Program-made: the position numbers and the translations under genes
Notes under the pieces: model-generated
Database searches by the model: none
The model's input: only the letters and a program-made list of their open reading frames with translations
Told to the model about the DNA's origin: nothing
Shown here: positions 27,320-38,506 of the stretch, in pieces
Position numbering within the stretch: the first letter of the stretch is position 1
Layout of the letters: each line of letters begins with the position of its first letter
Origin: Streptomyces sp. A2-16
GTDB taxonomy: Bacteria > Actinomycetota > Actinomycetes > Streptomycetales > Streptomycetaceae
NCBI RefSeq assembly: GCF_018128905.1
Contig: NZ_CP063808.1
Coordinates: 2,480,001-2,544,000, forward strand
DNA: 64,000 nt
Direction: 5' to 3'

Positions 27320-30300
27320 TTCCCGGAGCGCAGACGGGCGAGGGCCTCCCGGGCGGCCAGGGTCCGGGGATGCCGTAGTCCCAGCACCTCCTCACAGGCC
27401 TCCCGTACCTCCGTGAACTCCACCTCGGCGGCGCGCAGTTCGCCCTTGAGGCAGAGCAGTCCGGCCAGGTTGTGCCGGACCGCCAGGGTTCCGGGGTGCC
27501 GCCGTCCCAGCGTCTCCACACAGTCCGCGAGCACCGTCCGGTACTCCGCCTCCGCCTGCTCGACGTGCCCGCGCAGATGCAGGACGTGCGCCGCGCCGTG
27601 CCGTACGGACAGCGTCAGCAGGTGCTGTTCGCCCAGTACGGTCCGCCGGGCCTCGTAGACCTCCCTGAACTCCTGTTCCGCCGCGGCGAGTCGGCCCTGG
27701 TCCTTGAGGAGGTCGGCGAGGTTGTGCCGGACCGCGAGCGTGCCCGGGTGGCGGGGGCCGAGGGTCTCCACGCAGTCCGCCAGGACCGTGCGGTACTCGG
27801 TCTCGGCCCGGTCGGTACGGCCCCGCAGGTGCAGGACGTGCGCCGCGCCGTGCCGTACCGAGAGGGTCAGCAGGTGCTGTTCGCCGAGCACCTCCCGGCG
27901 CGCCGCGTACACCTCCCTGAACTCCGTCTCCGCCGCTTCCAGTTGGCCGCGCTCCATGAGCAGGTCGGCGAGGTTGTGCCGGACCACCAGGGTGTGGGGG
28001 TGCATGTCGCCGAGCAGCCGACGCTGGACCTCGAAGACCTCCCGGAACTCGGTCTCCGCGTCACCGGGCCAGCCCCGGTCGCGCAGCACGGTGGCCAGGC
28101 CGTGCCGGGCGGCCACGGTCTCCGGGTGATCCTCGCCGTAGGCGTCGGCGCGCAGCCCGAGCACCGTACGGAACTCCTGCTCGGCCTCCACGAGCAGGCC
28201 GCGGTCGCGCAGGACGTCCGCGAGGTCGTGGCGCACCGCGAGCGTGCTCGGGTGGCGCTCGCCCAGTACGTCCGCGCACACCCCGAGCGTCTGGCGCAGC
28301 TCCTGCTCGGCCTGCCGGAACATACCGCGCTCGTGCAGCACTTGGGCCATCTCGTGCCGGGTGACCAGGGTGTCGGGGTGGTTCGCGCCCAGGGTCTCCC
28401 GGTAGGCGTCCAGGAGCAGCCGGTACTCCTCCTCGGCCTCCGCGAGCAGTCCTCGGTACCGGGCCATCCAGGCCACGCCCTTGCGGGCCGCGAGGGTCCG
28501 CGGATCGCGCTCGCCCAGCAGGGTCCGGCGCGTGGCGTGGACCGCGCGGTACTCGGTCTCCGCCTCGACCGGGCGCCCCCGGCCGTTGAGCAGGTTCGCC
28601 AGTGCGTACCGGGCGTCGGCGGTCTCACCGGCCGCGTCGCCGAACAGGGCTCGCGTGTCCTCAAGGACGGTACGCAGCAGCGACTCGGCCGCCGACAGCC
28701 GGCCGCGCAGATGGAGCAGATGGGCTGCGGCGGACCGCACTTCGAGCGCGTCGGGGTCGCGTGGGCCGCACGCGAGGACCACCGGCTCGCACGCCCCGAG
28801 CACTTCCTCCGCCCGGTCCAGCCAGCCCCTCCGGATCAGATGCCGGGCCCCGGCCGCCGCCGACCGAAGCGCCTTGGAGACCAGGTCGTCCTCCGCCTCG
28901 TACGGGTCGCCGATCAGGGCCAGCGGGGCGTCGCAGTGCGGGAGCAGCAGCCGCCAGCGCGGCCAGTCACGGGGGTCGTCCTCGCTCAGCCCGGCCGTGG
29001 CGCAGACCACCAGATCGGCTATCGCGGCCGCGTACTCCCTCATGTGCTCGGCCAGGTCCCGCTGAAGCCGGCCGGCGTCCCGCACGAGCGGGTGCATCAG
29101 CAGGGTGCGGGCGTGGTCGTCCCCGCCACGCGGGGTGTGCAGCTCGACCAGGCCGAAGTCGGCGAGCGCGGTGACCGCGGTGAACAGCTCCTGGGGTGTG
29201 ACACCGGGCAGCAGCGAGGAGGCCGCCAGCCGGTCGGGCCGTAACAGGTCCACCAGCGGCACCGGCGCCTCGCCCAGACAGCACAACAGCCGCATCAGCG
29301 GCCGGGCCTGGACGATGCCCCGCCGCTCGAGGAGGTCCAGCGACAGCTCCCAGGTGCCGGTCACCGGCACGGAGTAGGTGCCGCCCTGCTGCCCGGGCGG
29401 GCGCTCGTCGAGGAGTTCGGCGAAGCGCTCGTCCAGGGCCACGCGGTAGTCGGCGTACGTGCGCACGGTCGTCGTGCCCGGCCAGGCGGGGAACGCCGAG
29501 GCCGCCGCGAGGTGCGAGCCCGCGATGCGCAGGGCCAGCGGCAGCCCGCCGAGCCGCCGGGTCAGCAGCCGGGCGTCCTCCCGGGAACCGGCCCGCTCCC
29601 CGGCGAGGTCCCACAGCACCTCGGTGGCGTCGTCCTCCTCCAGGGCGTCGACCGAGTGCAGCGTGGCCCACGGCCCCCAGGTCGTCGGGCTGCTGTCCCT
29701 GCTGGTGATCAGCACCAGTCCCGGCAGCTCCGCGGCGGGCCTGACCCAGCCCGTGCCCTCCGCCAACCGGCCGTAGGGAGCGAGGTGTTCGGGCTCGTCC
29801 GCGTTGTCCACCACCAGCACCCAGGGGTTCGCGGTGTCGCACAGCCGCCGCCACAGGAGGTCGGTCGCGCTCGAACGCCCCGACCAGGCACGGTCGATGA
29901 GGTCCGCGGGGGTGCCCAGCGCCGCCACCACCTCGCGCATTCCGGCGCTCAGCGTGGCGGGGTTCTTCGCCGTCACCCACCACACGTCCACGTTGAGCGC
30001 GGCCGCGTAGGCGGCGATCTCCAGGGCGACCGTCGTCTTCCCGCTGCCCCCCATGCCGTGCAGCACCCGCACACCCGAAGTCGGCTTGCCCACCAGCTGC
30101 TTGAGCGTGTCGAGCAGGGGCTCACGGCCGCGCACCCGGCGGTCGAGCCGGCCCAGGGGAGGGGCGACGGTCAGCGCGCCCGGGACCCGGACGGGGTCCG
30201 GCGGGGCCTGGGACTGCTGGACCTGGATGAAGACCGGACGCGCGAGGCCGGAGAACTCCTGGACGAACTCGCTCAGCAGAGCGGACATCGCGGGATCGCG

Positions 30301-30543
30301 GGCCAGCAGGCCGCGCAGGGTGGAATCCCACTCCTGCCGTTGCTCCCGCAGCATGATCTCCTGCCGGGCCGGCGGAGCCGCGTCGAGCGCCGCACGGACC
30401 CGGTCCAGCCGCTCGACGTCCTCCCGTCGCAGGAACCGCGCCATCCGCTGCCGGGCCGCCTGCCAGGCATCGGTGGTCATCAGCCCGACCATCGTGCCCG
30501 CGGCGGCGGCAGCGGTCTGGGTGAACAACTCTGGCCCGAACAT
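27280..30543 (-). CDS. STAND NTPase with tetratricopeptide repeats
   Basis: 1087-residue signalling protein. After an N-terminal region with a hydrophobic stretch (TAAAAAGTMVGLM) comes an NB-ARC-like domain with P-loop GMGGSGKTT (about 170-178), Walker B WVLVVDNAD, and ITSRDSS sensor motif. From about residue 620 to the end there are roughly eleven TPRs of 42 residues, each with a LGxxHPxTLxxRxxLAxxL pattern. Such proteins detect a ligand with the repeats and switch by nucleotide exchange; regulators and antiphage proteins share the layout. Codon 434 is TTA (29244-29242). ATG 30543 has a GGGGGG tract upstream. The effector output is not recognisable. Confidence 0.85.
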   Translation of the reverse strand: MFGPELFTQTAAAAAGTMVGLMTTDAWQAARQRMARFLRREDVERLDRVRAALDAAPPARQEIMLREQRQEWDSTLRGLLARDPAMSALLSEFVQEFSGLARPVFIQVQQSQAPPDPVRVPGALTVAPPLGRLDRRVRGREPLLDTLKQLVGKPTSGVRVLHGMGGSGKTTVALEIAAYAAALNVDVWWVTAKNPATLSAGMREVVAALGTPADLIDRAWSGRSSATDLLWRRLCDTANPWVLVVDNADEPEHLAPYGRLAEGTGWVRPAAELPGLVLITSRDSSPTTWGPWATLHSVDALEEDDATEVLWDLAGERAGSREDARLLTRRLGGLPLALRIAGSHLAAASAFPAWPGTTTVRTYADYRVALDERFAELLDERPPGQQGGTYSVPVTGTWELSLDLLERRGIVQARPLMRLLCCLGEAPVPLVDLLRPDRLAASSLLPGVTPQELFTAVTALADFGLVELHTPRGGDDHARTLLMHPLVRDAGRLQRDLAEHMREYAAAIADLVVCATAGLSEDDPRDWPRWRLLLPHCDAPLALIGDPYEAEDDLVSKALRSAAAGARHLIRRGWLDRAEEVLGACEPVVLACGPRDPDALEVRSAAAHLLHLRGRLSAAESLLRTVLEDTRALFGDAAGETADARYALANLLNGRGRPVEAETEYRAVHATRRTLLGERDPRTLAARKGVAWMARYRGLLAEAEEEYRLLLDAYRETLGANHPDTLVTRHEMAQVLHERGMFRQAEQELRQTLGVCADVLGERHPSTLAVRHDLADVLRDRGLLVEAEQEFRTVLGLRADAYGEDHPETVAARHGLATVLRDRGWPGDAETEFREVFEVQRRLLGDMHPHTLVVRHNLADLLMERGQLEAAETEFREVYAARREVLGEQHLLTLSVRHGAAHVLHLRGRTDRAETEYRTVLADCVETLGPRHPGTLAVRHNLADLLKDQGRLAAAEQEFREVYEARRTVLGEQHLLTLSVRHGAAHVLHLRGHVEQAEAEYRTVLADCVETLGRRHPGTLAVRHNLAGLLCLKGELRAAEVEFTEVREACEEVLGLRHPRTLAAREALARLRSGNQAPRDPDSAAGS

Positions 30544-33105
<2,562 letters not shown>

Positions 33106-33167
33106 CCCGCCCGCCGGGCCGCTCGAAGCCCTCGCCGAGGAGCCGGTCGTTCGGGCCCGGCCGGGTC

Positions 33168-33243
33168 CACGGCGGCGAGGGCGGCCACGGCGCTCACGGC
33201 GGCCACGGCGCTCACGGCGCTCACGGCGCTCACGGCGCCCACG
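33168..33243. repeat. 9-bp tandem repeats between geosmin synthase and GATase
   Basis: A run of GGCGCTCAC and GGCGGCCAC units, about eight copies. Read on the minus strand it begins about 8 bp after the GATase stop codon. Confidence 0.85.
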
Positions 33244-33250
33244 TCGAGGG

Positions 33251-33985
33251 TCAGGCGGGCTGACGCTCCCCCCGCGTCGCATGATCCACCGCGGCTCGCG
33301 CCAGCGCTCGCACGACCGGGTGCGGACGCGAGCCGTCGTCGGACAGCTCCGGCTGGAACAGGGTGGCCAGGAAGAAGGGATGGCCGGGGAGTTCGGCGAT
33401 CCGGACCCGGCCGCTCTCGTCGTGCCCGGAGAAGCGCAGACCGTGTGCGCGCAGGGTGTCCAGATGGCGGGAGGGGCCGTAGGCGCAGAAGTAGCGCTCC
33501 ACGGTCCGCTCGGAGCCGATCACCGACCGGGCGAGCGAGCCCGGCTCGATGTCCACCCGGCCCTCGTGGTCGACGAGGGAACAGGCCAGCGGCTCGATGA
33601 GCAGGTCGTCGGCATCGGGGTCGTTCTCGGCGTGCGCCGCCCGCGTCAGCCCGCAGACGTGACGGGCGTACTCCAGCAGCGCGTGCTGGAACCCGGCGCA
33701 GGTGCCGAGGAAGGGGATGCCGGCCTCGCGCGCGGTGCGGATCGCCGCGAGGACGCCCGCCTCACTGCGATAGGGGCTGCCCGGCACCACCCACACCGCG
33801 TCGAACCCTCGTACGGCGTCGGTGTCGCCGGCGTCCTCGGAAGGGATCCAGTAGGCGTCGAGCACGATCCGCTCGTGCTCGACCAGGGCGTCCAGCAGGA
33901 CGGGGATGCGGGTGTGCGAGACCACGCCGGGGGAGCGGTCGCCCACCAGGGCGACCCGGGCGGTCCGTGCCGTCTTCGTCGTCAT
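33251..33985 (-). CDS. CTP-synthase-like class I glutamine amidotransferase domain protein
   Basis: 244-residue stand-alone GATase1 domain related to the C-terminal half of CTP synthase. The nucleophile elbow is PFLGTCAGFQH (Cys about 107). In canonical enzymes the His-Glu pair lies in HPE; here the aligned segment is LFQPEL, so His seems replaced by Gln and glutaminase activity is doubtful. ATG 33985 leaves a short polar N-terminus; ATG 33994 is possible. It is divergent from a LysR regulator, which may control it. Biochemical role unknown. Confidence 0.8.
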   Translation of the reverse strand: MTTKTARTARVALVGDRSPGVVSHTRIPVLLDALVEHERIVLDAYWIPSEDAGDTDAVRGFDAVWVVPGSPYRSEAGVLAAIRTAREAGIPFLGTCAGFQHALLEYARHVCGLTRAAHAENDPDADDLLIEPLACSLVDHEGRVDIEPGSLARSVIGSERTVERYFCAYGPSRHLDTLRAHGLRFSGHDESGRVRIAELPGHPFFLATLFQPELSDDGSRPHPVVRALARAAVDHATRGERQPA

Positions 33986-34072
33986 GCCCGTCATCCTGAC
34001 CGGCGCCCGAGGATCGCGTCCAACGATGATTGCTGCACTCTCGATAAGCAGATCTGATGCGATGCTGGCCGC

Positions 34073-34948
34073 ATGGACCCGCACCTCCTGCGCACCTACG
34101 TCACCGTCGCCCGCCTCGCCTCCTTCTCCGAGGCCGCCAGGGAGCTGGGCTACACCCAGTCGGCGGTGTCGCAGCACATCGCGGCGCTCGAACAGGATCT
34201 CGGCGCGCCGCTGCTCACCCGGCGGCCGGTCGCCCCCACGCCGGCCGGCGAGCGGCTCCTGGAACACGCCGAGCCACTGCTGCTGCGCCTGGACGCGGCC
34301 CGCGCGGACGTGGCCAGGACGGCCGCCGCGCCCGCGCACGGACTGACCCTCGCGGCAGCGCCCACCGCACTGGGGCCGCGGATCCTCGCCGCGCTCCCGG
34401 CTGCCGGTGTGACCCTGCGGGTGGTCGCCCGTGACGCGGTCCCCGCGGCCGTGGCGACCGGCACCGCGGACCTGGGCCTGACCGACGGCCTGGTCGCCCC
34501 CAGCGACCCGCTGCGCCTGCCCGACGTGGCCCCGCTGATCACCCGGGGCGTCGCCGAGGAGCCCGTGTGCGTCCTGCTGCCGGACACGCATCCGCTGGCC
34601 GGGCGCACCGGACTGCGCCTCGGCGACCTCGCCGACGCCCGCTGGCTGGACGCCCCGGACACCGCCCTGCCGCCGGCCCGGCTCCGTGCCGCTAACGGCG
34701 GCCGCGGCTTCCGGCCCGCCCTGCGGTACGAGGGCACCGACGTCGCCGTCCTGACCGCCCTCGCCGCCGCCGGGCACGGCCTGGCCCTGCTGCCCCGGTC
34801 CGCCGCGACCGGCGTGCAAGGCGCGGTCGCCGTGCCGATCACCCACCCGCGGGTCGTGCACCGGACGGAACTGGTGCACGCGGGCGCACCGAGCGGGGCG
34901 GCGGCGGACTTCGTCGACCTGCTGATTCCCGCCGCTTCCCGCTCCTGA
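34073..34948 (+). CDS. LysR family transcriptional regulator
   Basis: 291-residue LysR-type regulator. N-terminal winged HTH (DPHLLRTYVTVARLASFSEAARELGYTQSAVSQHIAALE in two adjoining helices, residues 2-40) and a LysR substrate-binding domain (about 90-285). The 87-bp gap to the divergent GATase gene should hold the shared operator; an AT-rich stretch (34025-34055) fits. The usual LysR arrangement implies control of the divergent gene. Effector unknown. Confidence 0.9.
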   Translation: MDPHLLRTYVTVARLASFSEAARELGYTQSAVSQHIAALEQDLGAPLLTRRPVAPTPAGERLLEHAEPLLLRLDAARADVARTAAAPAHGLTLAAAPTALGPRILAALPAAGVTLRVVARDAVPAAVATGTADLGLTDGLVAPSDPLRLPDVAPLITRGVAEEPVCVLLPDTHPLAGRTGLRLGDLADARWLDAPDTALPPARLRAANGGRGFRPALRYEGTDVAVLTALAAAGHGLALLPRSAATGVQGAVAVPITHPRVVHRTELVHAGAPSGAAADFVDLLIPAASRS

Positions 34949-35037
34949 CCGGTCGTCAGTCTCACTCGTTCGTGGCTCGTCGCGCGCCGGTGCGCCGGGT
35001 AGTCACCACCCGGTGGTGATCCAGCCGGAGGCGATCC

Positions 35038-35622
35038 ATGGAACAGACTGCGTTGCGCCCCAAGCCGATGCCCGGTCAGGAGCCCGGCGGCGGCAGGAAG
35101 TCCGGGCCCGCCCGGCGCCCGCACGCCGCGCGCCGGCGCGGGCGCCGGTTCACGACCGTGCTGTTCGGTCTGATCGTCGCGCTCGTCCTGGTGCTGTCGG
35201 GGGTGGGGCTCGGCACGGTGGGCGCCGCGATCATCGGCATGAGCAGGCTGGCCGAACTCCAACGGCAGGCGGGCCCCGGCGGGGGCGGTCCGTCCGCCTC
35301 GGCGCACCCGGGCCCCTCGCCGTCGCCCACGACGACCGCCTCCTCGCCCGCGCCAGCCGCCGCGACCCTCGCCCTGGAGGCCGTGGACGCCGAGAAGGCG
35401 GGCGCGCTGGTGGTCGGCGTCCATGTCCCCGGCCCGGGTTACAGGGCGGGCCTGGTCCGCGGCGACGTACTCCTCGCCGTCGGACGGACCCGCGTCGACA
35501 CGGCCGCCGAACTCGCGCGGGCCGTCGCCGCCGCCCGGCCCGGTCGCGAGCTGGTGCTGACGGTCCGCCACCGCAGCGGCGGCTATCAGCAGCTCACGGC
35601 CGTACCGGGAGTCGTCACCTGA
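35038..35622 (+). CDS. Single-pass membrane protein with PDZ domain
   Basis: 194-residue protein: a basic cytoplasmic N-terminus (about 1-37), one membrane helix (VLFGLIVALVLVLSGVGLGTVGAAIIG), a Gly/Ser/Pro/Thr linker and a C-terminal PDZ domain (VVGVHVPGPGYRAGLVRGDVLLAVGRTRVDTAAELARAV). No protease domain is attached, so it is not an HtrA protein. It may recognise C-termini of exported proteins. The ORF starts at ATG 35038. The stop is the first base-set of a tandem repeat array. Confidence 0.82.
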   Translation: MEQTALRPKPMPGQEPGGGRKSGPARRPHAARRRGRRFTTVLFGLIVALVLVLSGVGLGTVGAAIIGMSRLAELQRQAGPGGGGPSASAHPGPSPSPTTTASSPAPAAATLALEAVDAEKAGALVVGVHVPGPGYRAGLVRGDVLLAVGRTRVDTAAELARAVAAARPGRELVLTVRHRSGGYQQLTAVPGVVT

Positions 35623-35700
35623 ACCGTCGGCAAGTGGTCCGACGAACCGTCGGCAAGGGTCCGTCGAATCGTCGGCAGGGGTGCGTCGAACCCCCGTCGG
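35620..35700. repeat. 22/23-bp tandem repeats spanning the stop codon
   Basis: Units starting GAACCGTCGG or close variants begin at 35621, 35644, 35666 and 35688. The PDZ-gene stop TGA (35620-35622) overlaps the first unit. Confidence 0.85.
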
Positions 35701-35711
35701 ACCCCGTGTGC

Positions 35712-36467
35712 TCAGGTGACCACCCGGAAGTGAGTGGTGAGCCGTCCCTCGTCGTCCAGCACATGGAAGGCCAGGCCGACCGGCGCGTCCCGGTCCGCGA
35801 TCTCTTCGCCCTCCCACGGCAGCCGCAGGGTCCACGTCACCCCCGGGCCGACGACCAGGGGGCGCCCGGCGAACACGGTCGCCGCGGGTGTGTGCGCGTG
35901 ACCGGTGATCAGTCCGGCGATCTCGGGCCGCCGCTCCAGCAGCGCGGCCAGCCGCCCGGGCCCGTCGAGCCGGTAGGAGTCGGGCAGCGGGTGGTGCAGC
36001 GCCACCGGCGGGTGGTGGAAGGCCAGCAATGCCGGAAGGCTCCCGTCCAGTTCGTCGAGCGTGGCCTCGATCCAGTCGTACGTCTCCTCGTCCAGCGCCC
36101 CTTCGTCGCTCCCGGGGATGCTGGAATCGCACATCAGTACCGCGCCGCCGGCGAAGACCCGCACGCTGTTCACCGGCCCGACGGCCGCGGGCCGCCGCAG
36201 CAGGGCCTTGCGGTACGGCACCCGGCTGTCGTGGTTGCCCGGGCAGGTGAGCACCGGGAACGGCGGATCGCCCTCGTGCAGCCCCAGGATCCGCGCGGCC
36301 TCCTCGTACTCCGCCTCCGTGCCGTGATCCGCGATGTCACCGGTCACCAGCAGGGCGTCCACCTGCCCCGGCAGCGTCCACAGCCGGTCACGCACCCGCT
36401 CGGCGCGCTCGGTCGCCCGCGCGCTCCCGTCGAGATGCAGATCGCTGATGTGTGCGAGTACGAGCAC
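35712..36467 (-). CDS. Metallophosphoesterase (CpdA-like)
   Basis: 251-residue calcineurin-type phosphoesterase with the full metal-ligand series: HISDLHLDG (about residues 6-14), GDIADHG, GNHDS, FHHPP and GHAHTP. CpdA-like members hydrolyse cAMP or other cyclic/di-phosphate esters; the substrate here is not evident. No signal peptide, so cytoplasmic. It is divergent from a LysE-type exporter with a 9-bp inverted repeat between them. Confidence 0.9.
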   Translation of the reverse strand: MLVLAHISDLHLDGSARATERAERVRDRLWTLPGQVDALLVTGDIADHGTEAEYEEAARILGLHEGDPPFPVLTCPGNHDSRVPYRKALLRRPAAVGPVNSVRVFAGGAVLMCDSSIPGSDEGALDEETYDWIEATLDELDGSLPALLAFHHPPVALHHPLPDSYRLDGPGRLAALLERRPEIAGLITGHAHTPAATVFAGRPLVVGPGVTWTLRLPWEGEEIADRDAPVGLAFHVLDDEGRLTTHFRVVT

Positions 36468-36479
36468 GACGTACCCCTT

Positions 36480-36514
36480 CTTCTAATGGTTTTGATTGAT
36501 ACAAGCATTAGAAG
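36480..36514. promoter_or_regulatory. AT-rich perfect inverted repeat between divergent genes
   Basis: CTTCTAATG (36480-36488) and CATTAGAAG (36506-36514) form a perfect 9-bp inverted repeat with a 17-bp spacer containing TTGATTGATACAA. This is the most AT-rich spot in the neighbourhood and lies 13 bp from the phosphoesterase start, so it is a likely operator/promoter. Confidence 0.6.
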
Positions 36515-36595
36515 TGACGTTCCATCAAGCTGCTTACCGCGCCCAGGGCGGAAAACCACTGGTCCGCATCCGGCCCCCGGAGCCACGATGAGCCC

Positions 36596-37219
36596 ATGCC
36601 GACCACGCTCGTCGCCTTCCTGGGGGCCTGCACCCTCATCGCCGCGTCACCCGGGCCGAGCACGGTGCTGATCATCAAGCAGTCCCTGCACAGCCGACGC
36701 TCCGGCTTCCTGACCGTCCTCGGCAACGAGACCGGTGTGTTCGTCTGGGGCGTCGTCGCCGCCCTCGGCCTGACCGCACTGCTGACGGCCTCCGAGATCG
36801 CCTACGACGTGATGCGGATCGTCGGTGCGGTCGTCCTCGTCACCTTCGGCATCCAGGCGCTGCGGCAGGCGCGCCGCGCCAGGACCCGCACCGACGACGG
36901 CGGCTGGGAGAGCACCGGCAGGACCGGCCCGGCCGCCTACCGCGCGGGACTGCTGCTCAACCTCGCCAACCCCAAGGCGGCCGTCTTCGCCCTGTCCTTC
37001 CTGCCACAGTTCGTGCCCGAGGGCGCCCCGCACCTGCCCACCATGATCGGGCTCGCCGCGCTCTGGGCGGTCTACGAGATCGGCTACTACGGCCTCTACG
37101 TCTGGTTCGTCGGCCGGTTGCGGGCCGTGCTGTCCCGCGCGGGCGTGCGCCGGCGCCTGGAACAGGTCTCCGGGGGCGTCCTGCTGCTCCTCGGTGTCCG
37201 CATGGCCCTGGAGAGCTGA
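36596..37219 (+). CDS. LysE family amino-acid/metabolite exporter
   Basis: 207-residue membrane protein of the LysE/RhtB superfamily with about six helices. The start LVAFLGACTLIAASPGPSTVLIIKQSL contains the family PGP motif; LLNLANPKAAVFALSFLPQFV is the second landmark. It likely exports an amino acid, homoserine lactone or similar small molecule. The start ATG 36596 has GGAG 12 bp upstream. Regulation may be through the inverted repeat at 36480. Confidence 0.88.
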   Translation: MPTTLVAFLGACTLIAASPGPSTVLIIKQSLHSRRSGFLTVLGNETGVFVWGVVAALGLTALLTASEIAYDVMRIVGAVVLVTFGIQALRQARRARTRTDDGGWESTGRTGPAAYRAGLLLNLANPKAAVFALSFLPQFVPEGAPHLPTMIGLAALWAVYEIGYYGLYVWFVGRLRAVLSRAGVRRRLEQVSGGVLLLLGVRMALES

Positions 37220-37334
37220 CACCCGCCCGGCGTTCGGTACGGTCCGTGCGAAAGACGTGTCGACCGGCTCGCGCGCCCCTCGCCGTCCGGGCAGGATGCT
37301 GCCCAAAGACCTTCATCCGCCCAGGGAGGCCCCG

Positions 37335-38459
37335 ATGACCGGCACCGCAGCGCCCTTCGCAGCCGACGACTACCGGGCCCGCATGGAGCGCGCGGCACGG
37401 TCGGCCGCCGAGGCCGGGCTCGCCGGACTCCTCGTCGCCCCGGGCCCCGACCTGGTGTGGCTCACCGGCTACGCGCCCACCGCCGCCACCGAACGGCTCA
37501 CCCTGCTCGTCCTCGCCCCCGGACAGGACCCCGTCCTCGTCGTGCCCACCCTGGAGGCCCCGGACGCCGCCAAGGCCGCCGGCGCGAGCGCGCTGACCCT
37601 GCGGGACTGGACCGACGGCAAGGACCCCTACGCCGCCACCGCGGTCCTCCTGGACTCCGGCGGCCGGTTCGGCATCAGCGACAACGCCTGGGCCATGCAC
37701 CTGCTGGGTCTCCAGAAGGCCCTGCCCGGCACGTCGTACGCCTCCCTCACCGAGGCCCTGCCGATGCTCCGCGCCGTCAAGGACAGCGCGGAGCTGGAGC
37801 TCCTGGCGGCCGCGGGAGCGGCAGCGGACGCCACGTTCGAGGAGATCCGCACGGTTGCCTTCGGCGGCCGCAGGGAGTCCGAGGTGGCCGCCGACCTCGC
37901 CGACCTGCTGCGCCGCTTCGGCCACTCCCAGGTCGACTTCACCATCGTCGCCTCGGGACCGAACGGCGCCAACCCGCACCACGAGGTGGGCGACCGGGTC
38001 ATCGAACGCGGCGACATGGTGGTCCTCGACTTCGGCGGCCTCAAGGACGGCTACGGCTCCGACACCTCCCGCACCGTCCACGTCGGCGAACCCACCGACG
38101 AGGAACGCCGGGTGCACGACGTCGTGCGCGCGGCGCAGGAAGCGGGCTTTCGTGCCGTACGGCCCGGGGTGCCCTGCCAGGAGGTCGACCGGGCCGCACG
38201 CGCGGTCATCGCCGAGGCCGGGTACGGCGAGTACTTCATCCACCGCACCGGGCACGGCATCGGCGTCACCACCCATGAACCGCCGTACATGATCGAGGGC
38301 GAGGAACAGCCCCTCGTCCCGGGCATGTGCTTCTCCGTGGAGCCCGGCGTCTATCTGCCGGGCCGCTTCGGGGTGCGGATCGAGGACATCGTCACGGTCA
38401 CCGAGGACGGCGGCCGCAGGCTCAACGACACCACCCGCGAGATGGTCATAGTGGACTGA
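37335..38459 (+). CDS. M24 family Xaa-Pro aminopeptidase
   Basis: 374-residue cytoplasmic metallopeptidase. Residues 10-130 form the creatinase-type N-domain; the pita-bread domain has the dinuclear metal ligands Asp (VVLDFGG), Asp (YGSDTSRT), His (RTGHGIGVTTHE), Glu (SVEPGVY) and Glu (RIEDIV). It removes the N-terminal residue from peptides with proline in position 2. ATG 37335 has AGGGAGG ten bases upstream. A kinase-fold gene follows after 47 bp. Confidence 0.93.
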   Translation: MTGTAAPFAADDYRARMERAARSAAEAGLAGLLVAPGPDLVWLTGYAPTAATERLTLLVLAPGQDPVLVVPTLEAPDAAKAAGASALTLRDWTDGKDPYAATAVLLDSGGRFGISDNAWAMHLLGLQKALPGTSYASLTEALPMLRAVKDSAELELLAAAGAAADATFEEIRTVAFGGRRESEVAADLADLLRRFGHSQVDFTIVASGPNGANPHHEVGDRVIERGDMVVLDFGGLKDGYGSDTSRTVHVGEPTDEERRVHDVVRAAQEAGFRAVRPGVPCQEVDRAARAVIAEAGYGEYFIHRTGHGIGVTTHEPPYMIEGEEQPLVPGMCFSVEPGVYLPGRFGVRIEDIVTVTEDGGRRLNDTTREMVIVD

Positions 38460-38506
38460 CCCGGCCCCCAGGAGACCCTCCACCCCCGAGCGACTACGGC
38501 GCGACC

